Source: Burkholderiales bacterium
GTDB taxonomy: Bacteria > Pseudomonadota > Gammaproteobacteria > Burkholderiales > Thiobacillaceae
Direction: 5' to 3'
Length of the DNA stretch: 6,936 nt
Assembly: GCA_005793645.1 (NCBI GenBank)
Contig: SXRG01000119.1
Location: 1 to 6,936, forward strand
A model generated the notes under the pieces. That model did not search any database and was not told the DNA's origin. It saw only the letters and a program-made list of their open reading frames with translations. This document shows positions 1-4,794 of this stretch, one piece after another. Both the position numbers and the translations under genes were made by a program. The first letter of the stretch is position 1; each line of letters starts with the position of its first letter.

Positions 1-470
1 GCGATGGCGACACCCTCGTGATTGAAGACGACACCGGCACACACCACAAAATTCGCCTCCTCGGGATCGATGCCCCAGAACAAGCACAGGCCTACGGCCC
101 TGCCGCCACCGAGTTTTTGCGTAGCCGCGCACTCGGTGCCCCGGCTATCGTGCACTGGCAAATCCGCGACCGTTATCAACGACAGGTCGGGCAAGTCTTC
201 GTCCACACGGAAGATATGGGTCTTAGCCTGATTCGCGCTGGCCTGGCCTGGCATTACCGTGCCTACGCCAAAGATCAGACGACAGACGATCGTGACACCT
301 ATGCGGCAGCGGAACGGGCCGCCCGCGCCGAAGGCCAAGGGCTTTGGGCGGAGGTCGAAGCTATGCCGCCGTGGGACTGGCGGCAGATGTTACGCTCCCG
401 ACCGCGCCCGCAAAGCCATTCTGCCGCCACGCCTCAAACACCGTCACCGCCGCCGCATTGGATAGATTAA
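1..470 (+). CDS. Staphylococcal-nuclease-like (SNase/thermonuclease) protein, 5' end missing
   Basis: A calcium-dependent phosphodiesterase fold that cleaves DNA and/or RNA, often exported or membrane-tethered in bacteria. The reading frame is already open at the left edge (first full codon at base 3), so the N-terminus and any signal peptide lie outside the window. Visible signatures are the DGDT loop at bases 3-14, the RLLGIDAPE segment near 54-80 (equivalents of the Arg35, Asp40 and Glu43 active-site residues of the Staphylococcus enzyme; the Thr41 position is Ala), and DRYQRQVG near 168-191, which supplies the second catalytic arginine. The family's usual closing motif (PPWDWRQ) lies near 366-386, followed by a Pro/Ser-rich tail. 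The stop is TAA at 468-470. The last 110 bp overlap the 3' end of trmL on the other strand. Family assignment is firm; substrate and location cannot be judged without the N-terminus. Confidence 0.88.
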   Translation, partial: DGDTLVIEDDTGTHHKIRLLGIDAPEQAQAYGPAATEFLRSRALGAPAIVHWQIRDRYQRQVGQVFVHTEDMGLSLIRAGLAWHYRAYAKDQTTDDRDTYAAAERAARAEGQGLWAEVEAMPPWDWRQMLRSRPRPQSHSAATPQTPSPPPHWID

Positions 471-873
471 GGCTGCGCTGATTCGCCTGCATCGGCAACC
501 GCAGCCGCTGCTGCGGTAAAAACTCGGCCAGAATTTCGGCTGGCAAACCCCGCGTCTCCGGCCCAAAGACAAAGATATCGCCCAGTCGGAAAGTCATCTC
601 AAAACACGATGCGCTCCCGCGCGTCGTCATCGCAAACCAACGCCGCCCAACCGGCCCTCCATCGAAGTACGCCCGAACCGCCGCCCAGTTGTCATGCACT
701 CGAACCTGCGCATACTCATGGTAGTCCAACCCCGCACGGCGCAAGGCCTTATCCTCCAATGCAAAGCCCAGCGGCTGTACCAAATGCAGGCCACACCCCG
801 TGTTGGCGGCGAGACGAATGATGTTTCCGGTATTGGGCGGGATCTCGGGCTGATACAAGACAATTTCAAACAT
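361..873 (-). CDS. trmL: tRNA (cytidine(34)-2'-O)-methyltransferase TrmL
   Basis: SPOUT-superfamily, SAM-dependent methyltransferase that 2'-O-methylates the wobble C34 or U34 (cmnm5U34) of tRNA-Leu isoacceptors in the cytoplasm. The 170-residue product shows the full family pattern: N-terminal MFEIVLYQPEIPPNTGNIIR (residues 1-20), LVQPLGF (31-37), the SAM-binding knot loop FGPETRGLP (103-111), and the closing knot segment SLNLSNAAAVTVFEAWR (134-150). E. coli TrmL is about 157 residues; here an extra Ala/Ser-rich tail of about 16 residues follows the core. The ATG is at 871-873 and begins exactly at the conserved N-terminus; no strong Shine-Dalgarno is visible before it. It is divergent from gshA (35 bp apart). 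It overlaps the nuclease gene by 110 bp, and that overlap includes the conserved C-terminal knot segment. Confidence 0.95.
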   Translation of the reverse strand: MFEIVLYQPEIPPNTGNIIRLAANTGCGLHLVQPLGFALEDKALRRAGLDYHEYAQVRVHDNWAAVRAYFDGGPVGRRWFAMTTRGSASCFEMTFRLGDIFVFGPETRGLPAEILAEFLPQQRLRLPMQANQRSLNLSNAAAVTVFEAWRQNGFAGAVGSVTSAASPTAA

Positions 874-908
874 GGCACGAGGATACCCTGATTGCTACAC
901 TACCGCCC

Positions 909-2180
909 ATGATTCCCCATCTCACCACCGCACTAACCGGCCCTCTGCTCGACCTCGAACGCCATGTGCTCAATGCACAAACCGAAATCGAGCACTGGTT
1001 CCGCCACCAGTGGAAATTACACCCCGCACCGTTCTATTCCTCAGTGGACCTGCGTAACGGCGGCTTCAAGGTCGCCCCAATCGATACCAACCTATTCCCC
1101 GGTGGTTTTAACAACCTCAACCCCAGCTTCCTGCCGCTGGCCGTACAAGCCGCACAAATCGCGGTAGAAAAGCTGTGCAACTCAGCGCAGCGCCTGTTAC
1201 TGATCCCCGAAAACCACACTCGCAACGGACATTACCTGCAAAATGTCGCGGCACTGGCCAATATTCTGACCAAAACAGGTCTCACGGTGCGTATCGGTAG
1301 CCTGATCCCTAACCTGACAGAACCGCTTGAACTAGCCCTGCCAAACGGCGGGGCATTGCGCCTGGAACCCATCCAACGCGTAGGCAATCGCCTGTGTCTG
1401 ACCGACTTCGACCCTTGCGCCATCCTACTCAACAACGACCTTTCGGCGGGCGTGCCCGACCTTCTGTGTGGGCTCGAACAAACACTGCTGCCACCACTGC
1501 ATGCGGGATGGGCGACACGCCGCAAATCACAACATTTCCGCGCCTACGCGCATCTAGCCAAAGAACTCGCTACCCTGATTGATGTCGACCCCTGGCTAAT
1601 CGACCCCTATTTTTCCTACTGCGGCGCCGTCGATTTTCACAGCCAAAGCGGCATGGACTGCCTCGCCACCAGCATTGAAACCGTATTGGCCGAAACCCGC
1701 GTCAAATACGCCCAATACGGCATCCAGCGTGACCCCTATGTCGTAGTCAAGGCCGATGCCGGCACCTATGGCATGGGCATCATGACCGTCAAATCACCAG
1801 AAGAAGCCATCGAACTCAACCGACGCCAGCGCAACAAGATGGCCGTCATCAAAGAAGGTCTGGCCGTCGATCAGGTTCTGGTTCAAGAAGGCGTTCCGAC
1901 CTACGAGGGCATCAACGGCGCCACCGCCGAACCCGTGATCTATATGCTCGACCATTTCGTCATCGGTGGTTTCTACCGCGTCCACACCCAACGCGGTGAA
2001 GATCAAAACCTCAACGCCCCCGGCATGCACTTCGTACCACTCGCGTTTGAAGAAGCCTGCTCGCTCCCCGACGGCTCGGCCCAACCGGACGCCACAGTCA
2101 ACCGTTTTTACACCTACAGCGTACTCGCCCGATTGGCCACCCTCGCCGCCAGCCTGGAACTGGAAGCACACAAACCCTGA
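909..2180 (+). CDS. gshA: Glutamate-cysteine ligase, Acidithiobacillus/betaproteobacterial GshA type
   Basis: Catalyses the ATP-dependent joining of L-glutamate and L-cysteine to gamma-glutamylcysteine, the first step of glutathione synthesis, in the cytoplasm. The 423-residue length and sequence fit the Pfam GshA family (the 'T. ferrooxidans' type), which is not closely similar to E. coli GshA. Recognisable stretches are SSVDLRNGGFKVAPIDTNLF with FPGGFNNLNP in the N-terminal quarter, and a glycine-rich VVVKADAGTYGMGIM at residues 278-292. The latter resembles an ATP-grasp nucleotide-binding loop, with Lys281 a likely phosphate contact (inference). No signal peptide or membrane segment is seen. 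The ATG at 909 has no clear Shine-Dalgarno; a GAGGA at about 878-883 is too far upstream. The promoter must lie in the 35-bp gap or inside trmL. In many betaproteobacteria gshB follows gshA; here it does not, and a convergent gene begins 55 bp after the stop. Confidence 0.93.
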   Translation: MIPHLTTALTGPLLDLERHVLNAQTEIEHWFRHQWKLHPAPFYSSVDLRNGGFKVAPIDTNLFPGGFNNLNPSFLPLAVQAAQIAVEKLCNSAQRLLLIPENHTRNGHYLQNVAALANILTKTGLTVRIGSLIPNLTEPLELALPNGGALRLEPIQRVGNRLCLTDFDPCAILLNNDLSAGVPDLLCGLEQTLLPPLHAGWATRRKSQHFRAYAHLAKELATLIDVDPWLIDPYFSYCGAVDFHSQSGMDCLATSIETVLAETRVKYAQYGIQRDPYVVVKADAGTYGMGIMTVKSPEEAIELNRRQRNKMAVIKEGLAVDQVLVQEGVPTYEGINGATAEPVIYMLDHFVIGGFYRVHTQRGEDQNLNAPGMHFVPLAFEEACSLPDGSAQPDATVNRFYTYSVLARLATLAASLELEAHKP

Positions 2181-2235
2181 AAAAACGCCTTTTTCACGAT
2201 GGGTGGCGCAACCGGATTGACGAACTAACCCATCC

Positions 2236-2580
2236 CTAGAACTTCTCGTCCCAGTGAAAGTGATGAATGACACGATGCAGGATTGGCGTAAACACCAAGG
2301 CCGCAGTGACGATGAAAACCAGACCCGCATAGAGGGCATAGATGCCGGCAAAAAGCTTCCCGCCCTCTGTCTGTGGCAGATTAACTGGACCCATGCCGCC
2401 CAGGAGCATGGCTGAGTTTAGAAATGCGTCCATCCAAGAAAGACGCTCAAGCTGAACATAACCGACCATACCAGCGCCCAACGACACTAGAAGCAGGCAG
2501 ATTGCCAACCCAAGATGAACGCCCAGTCGCCGAGCGAAGCTTGCGCGAGGTATGGGCGGCTGACTTTTAGACTCGTACAT
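2236..2580 (-). CDS. Small membrane protein, two-helix ion-channel-like with degenerate filter
   Basis: A 114-residue protein from the ATG at 2578-2580. An in-frame TTG at 2626-2628 would add 16 residues; neither start has a clear Shine-Dalgarno, and the ATG is preferred because the first helix begins shortly after it. Two hydrophobic helices are visible: residues about 20-42 (LGLAICLLLVSLGAGMVGYV) and about 76-98 (KLFAGIYALYAGLVFIVTAA). Between them, WMDAFLNSAMLLGGMGPVNL followed by PQTEGGKLFA lines up with the pore helix, filter and start of the inner helix of two-TM K+ channels (Ion_trans_2 pattern: WDA...TVGYGD..P.T..GR.FA). The filter TVGYGD is replaced by LGGMGP, so potassium selectivity is not expected. 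The C-terminus is charged and His-rich (HRVIHHFHWDEKF). This is an assignment by motif comparison from memory; the function is unknown. It converges on gshA, and its 5' side abuts the IS remnant. Confidence 0.72.
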   Translation of the reverse strand: MYESKSQPPIPRASFARRLGVHLGLAICLLLVSLGAGMVGYVQLERLSWMDAFLNSAMLLGGMGPVNLPQTEGGKLFAGIYALYAGLVFIVTAALVFTPILHRVIHHFHWDEKF

Positions 2581-2659
2581 GGCGCGACAGAAATGTTGAG
2601 GTAATTCCCCCAGTTTCAGAGGGTTCAAAAGTAGAGCTATGCGGCCATGGCCAGCCGCT

Positions 2660-2799
2660 GGGTAATCCGCCCATTTTTAGCAACGGCGTGTTCAAGGAAG
2701 ATTACCGCTGTTTCGGAATGATGCCACCCAAAGCCATGTAGGGCGGAAGTGATTGTAGTCGTGTATCCATCGGGTGGCGAACAGCCTGAATGGATTTCA
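2660..2799 (-). mobile_element. IS remnant, left copy: end plus transposase C-terminus (DDE/rve type)
   Basis: This 140-bp block recurs at 6797-6936 with one mismatch (G at 2700, C at 6837). On the - strand it encodes pieces of a DDE integrase C-terminus: RWIHDYNHFRP at 2769-2740, then MALGGIIPKQR and a TAA stop at 2737-2702. The W.DYN..RPH.ALGG pattern is typical of IS3/IS481-group transposases. The two pieces are in different frames: one base appears to be missing between 2739 and 2740, and KSIQAVR upstream (2797-2777) is back in the frame of the last piece. The region is therefore a broken gene. In the frame of the last piece a stop occurs at 2812-2810, so recognisable similarity ends near 2800. 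The 42 bp between the stop and 2660 probably include the element's end; no partner inverted repeat is seen nearby. Confidence 0.72.
2702..2797 (-). pseudogene. Transposase C-terminal fragment, frame-disrupted
   Basis: Coding remnant inside the left 140-bp repeat. Read on the - strand it starts without any initiation codon and contains KSIQAVR, RWIHDYNHFRP and MALGGIIPKQR in alternating frames, ending with TAA at 2704-2702. The catalytic DDE residues would lie upstream and are absent, so it cannot make an active transposase. The identification rests on the RPH.ALGG-like ending seen in IS3/IS481-type proteins; the exact IS family is not certain. Confidence 0.6.
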
Positions 2800-2825
2800 C
2801 ATAAAGCCATTATCGTGGTCTGACC

Positions 2826-2847
2826 CCAATTATTCACCAATTATTCA
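2826..2847. repeat. Perfect 11-bp tandem repeat (CCAATTATTCA x2)
   Basis: The 11-mer occurs at 2826-2836 and again, without a gap, at 2837-2847. It lies just beyond the IS remnant in an A/T-richer patch that contrasts with the flanking coding DNA. It may be a replication slippage product or the trace of a target duplication at a former insertion junction. No function can be assigned. Confidence 0.8.
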
Positions 2848-2920
2848 TGTCTCCACCCTGCTGGCCGGGTGCGATGAGGACTGGATGACCGGCAAGATCT
2901 ATCTCAACTTGAAAGACTGA
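2846..2920 (+). pseudogene. Orphan reading tail, possible 3' remnant of an unknown gene
   Basis: An open stretch of 24 codons plus stop (TGA at 2918-2920) reads HVSTLLAGC, DEDWMTGK, then IYLNLKD. It has protein-like composition and codon use similar to the neighbouring genes, but no plausible start or Shine-Dalgarno. Its 5' side is the A/T-rich tandem repeat next to the IS remnant. This fits the surviving end of a gene truncated by the insertion or by later deletion. I do not recognise the protein; chance openness over this length is quite possible. Confidence 0.25.
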
Positions 2921-3012
2921 TTTCATCCCAATAGAATCGTCTGCGAGCTTTTACAGAAAAGAAGTTGCACAACCCAACTTTCTATGACAGAGTCAATTTC
3001 GTGATCAACATC

Positions 3013-3018
3013 AGGGGG
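3013..3018 (+). promoter_or_regulatory. Shine-Dalgarno site fixing the start of the EB_dh-like cytochrome
   Basis: AGGGGG lies 6 nt before the ATG at 3025. It selects this start over the in-frame TTG at 2965, which would put 20 polar residues in front of the lipoprotein signal. The leader 2921-3024 is otherwise without a gene; I could not identify a convincing sigma-70 promoter or an FNR box in it. Confidence 0.75.
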
Positions 3019-3024
3019 CTTATT

Positions 3025-4350
3025 ATGAATAAAACCGCATGGATAATCGGCGCTACTACCGTTACCACAATTGCAGCCGGTTGCGCGTCGATGAGCCCCG
3101 GCCCGGCCGTCGACTGGAACAAGGTGCCAGCCACCAAGGTGACTTTGTTCTATCCGGGCCAGTCTTCCTACCAGTGGTTACGCAGCGAGGCACATGCAGG
3201 CGCCGCAAAGGAAACCGCGCGTGGCGATGCCTGCACCTCCTGCCACGACGATCCCAAGGAAGAGCAGCGCCAGGGCGCCAAGATTCTCAATGGCAAGCAT
3301 CCGCTTGAGCCGCAAGCGGCCGCGCTCAAGGGTAAGAATGGTCACATCGACATGACGGTGCAAGCCGCCTACGACGACAAGAATGCTTATCTGCGCTTCC
3401 AGTACAAGACCAACAATCCGAACCATCCCGGCAACGACTATCCCGGCTATCGTTTCGATGGCAAGGAATGGAAAGCCTTCGGCGCCATGCGTCTTGACAA
3501 GAACGTAGTGGCCGGCAAGACCCCGGCGGTTTATGAGAACCGCTTGAACATCATGCTCGATGACGGCAAGGTACCCGGTTTCGCCAATCAGGGATGCTGG
3601 CTGACTTGCCACGATGGCGAGCGTGAAATGCAGAAAGAGGGGACGAAGGAAGAGGTGCAGGCCAATGAGCTGATGAAGGCCCTCAAGAAGTCCGATGTGC
3701 GCAAATATCTTCCTGCCAGCCGCACCGATGTGAATGATTGGCGTAGCGGCAAGTCGCTCGATGAGATTGCGAAGATCAAGGCCAGCGGCGGGTTCGTCGA
3801 TCTGATGCAGTGGCGCGCCCATCGCAGCGACAAGGCCGGTGGTGCAGACGATGGCTATGTGCTCGAGTATCGCAACTTCGACAAGGGATCGAACCATTTT
3901 GCCTCGAACATGGACAGCAAGACCAAGCAGCCGAAGTTCATGTTTGATCCAGCCAAGTTTGGCGGCAAGGCTTTTGCGGCAAACGATTACGGCAGCAAGA
4001 AAGAGCTGATCCTGATCAAGGGCGTCAACGCCGTGCCGTTTGACCCGAATGCCGGTTGGAAGGAGGGCGACATCCTGCCGCAGTATGTGTTGAGCGCCGA
4101 GGATGCCAAGGGGTCCGCCGCCGACAACAAGGCTTTCAGCACATGGAAGGACGGTCTGCAAACGGTCGTGTTCGTCCGTCCGCTCGGCTTGGTCAATGAC
4201 GATGACAAAACGATCAAGGTCGGCAATGTCTATAACGTTGGCTTCGCCGTGCATGACGACAAGATGACCGGTCGCGGCCACCACGTGTCCTATACCAAGA
4301 CGTTGGGCATTGGTACCAAAGCCGATATCCAGGCAGTCAAACTGAACTGA
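3025..4350 (+). CDS. EB_dh-domain cytochrome c lipoprotein (CXXCH plus CX3CH)
   Basis: Predicted periplasmic, lipid-anchored cytochrome of 441 residues. Residues 1-20 form a lipoprotein signal (MNKTAWIIGA... ending AAG before Cys20). A haem-c motif CTSCH is at 70-74. A second motif of the rarer CX3CH form, CWLTCH, is at 191-196 in FANQGCWLTCHDGER. The rest fits the ethylbenzene-dehydrogenase gamma-like (EB_dh) domain, a beta-rich fold that in EbdC, DdhC and SerC binds haem b. The C-terminal FAVHDDKMTGRGHHVSY (407-423) is typical of cytochrome members of that family. Whether haem b is also bound here cannot be told from sequence. Unlike the classical systems, no molybdopterin alpha or FeS beta subunit is adjacent. 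The gene opens a same-strand operon; the next gene starts 106 bp downstream, after a strong hairpin. Likely role: electron transfer in anaerobic or alternative respiration (inference). Confidence 0.85.
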   Translation: MNKTAWIIGATTVTTIAAGCASMSPGPAVDWNKVPATKVTLFYPGQSSYQWLRSEAHAGAAKETARGDACTSCHDDPKEEQRQGAKILNGKHPLEPQAAALKGKNGHIDMTVQAAYDDKNAYLRFQYKTNNPNHPGNDYPGYRFDGKEWKAFGAMRLDKNVVAGKTPAVYENRLNIMLDDGKVPGFANQGCWLTCHDGEREMQKEGTKEEVQANELMKALKKSDVRKYLPASRTDVNDWRSGKSLDEIAKIKASGGFVDLMQWRAHRSDKAGGADDGYVLEYRNFDKGSNHFASNMDSKTKQPKFMFDPAKFGGKAFAANDYGSKKELILIKGVNAVPFDPNAGWKEGDILPQYVLSAEDAKGSAADNKAFSTWKDGLQTVVFVRPLGLVNDDDKTIKVGNVYNVGFAVHDDKMTGRGHHVSYTKTLGIGTKADIQAVKLN

Positions 4351-4369
4351 TTACCCGAAGGTCCGACAT

Positions 4370-4397
4370 GTACCGCCCGGCGAATGCCGGGCGGTAC
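4370..4397 (+). terminator. Intercistronic GC-rich hairpin (possible attenuator or mRNA-processing stem)
   Basis: A perfect 12-bp inverted repeat, GTACCGCCCGGC at 4370-4381 and its complement at 4386-4397, is separated by a GAAT tetraloop. It starts 19 nt after the stop of the EB_dh cytochrome and ends 59 nt before the small cytochrome gene. What follows is TTCGTTGAG, which lacks a real U-tract, so complete Rho-independent termination is doubtful. Partial termination or 3' protection of the first cistron, giving more of it than of the downstream membrane protein, is an inference. Confidence 0.55.
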
Positions 4398-4456
4398 TTC
4401 GTTGAGTCGGGCCGCCTGGGTTTCGCCGCTCACACAACTCACATGGAGAAAACAAA

Positions 4457-4783
4457 ATGATGCCTCGTGCCCTCATCACCGTTGCAGCCGTCGCCGGCCT
4501 GGGTCTGTCCGTCCCCGCATTCGCGGTTGATGCCGAAGAGATTTTCAAGGAAAACGATTGCCACAAGTGTCACCATGCCACCAAGGCCAAGAAAGGCCCC
4601 TCGCTGGCAAAAATATCGGCGAAGTACAAAGAGAAGAAGCTCAACGAGAAGGAAGCCCTCAAGCACATGACGAAGGGCGGCAAAGTCAAGCTTGACGATG
4701 GCACCGAAGAGGATCACAAGGTCATCGATACCAAGGATGTTGCGGTGCAAACCGCCGTCGCCAAATGGATGCTCACCCGCTGA
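4457..4783 (+). CDS. Small periplasmic monohaem cytochrome c
   Basis: A 108-residue precursor with a Sec signal peptide (residues 1-23, cleavage after AFA) and a mature part of about 85 residues. The haem-attachment motif CHKCH is at 35-39, followed by KKGPSLAKIS, which matches the class I GP.L segment after the haem site. The C-terminal helix is VAKWML (101-106). Where class I proteins usually have a Met-Pro ligand loop, this one has DGTEEDHKVI (81-90). The sixth ligand may therefore be His87 rather than Met; Met71 remains an alternative. The Shine-Dalgarno GGAGA at 4445-4449 is 7 nt before the ATG at 4457, and a second ATG follows directly at 4460. The stop is 11 bp before the multihaem gene, so the two are surely cotranscribed. 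Likely a soluble electron shuttle between the membrane cytochrome b/c protein and a periplasmic partner. Confidence 0.88.
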   Translation: MMPRALITVAAVAGLGLSVPAFAVDAEEIFKENDCHKCHHATKAKKGPSLAKISAKYKEKKLNEKEALKHMTKGGKVKLDDGTEEDHKVIDTKDVAVQTAVAKWMLTR

Positions 4784-4794
4784 AAGACTGACGC

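Noticed and set aside
909..2180. Absence of gshB next to gshA as a sign of a broken glutathione pathway
   Set aside because: gshB may lie elsewhere; nothing in the window shows loss, and gshA itself is intact.
2198..2234. 7-bp inverted repeat (GATGGGT / ACCCATC) between gshA and the convergent gene as a shared terminator
   Set aside because: The loop is 23 nt and no T-run follows on either strand, so it is too weak to call.
2637..2840. A 67-codon open frame on the - strand over the IS remnant
   Set aside because: It reads the transposase fragment in a wrong frame; the meaningful DYNHFRP and MALGG pieces are in other frames.
2985..3012. Possible FNR box around TGATCAAC before the cytochrome operon
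   Set aside because: Only the ATCAA half-site is present; the left half does not match TTGAT, and the position is too close to the start codon.
2965..3024. Upstream TTG start for the EB_dh cytochrome
   Set aside because: It would bury the lipoprotein signal behind 20 extra residues and has no ribosome binding site, whereas the ATG at 3025 has AGGGGG at proper spacing.
3178..4284. A 368-codon open frame antisense to the EB_dh cytochrome
   Set aside because: It shadows a well-supported gene, has low-complexity Val/Leu/Ile-rich composition, and no family signature was seen.
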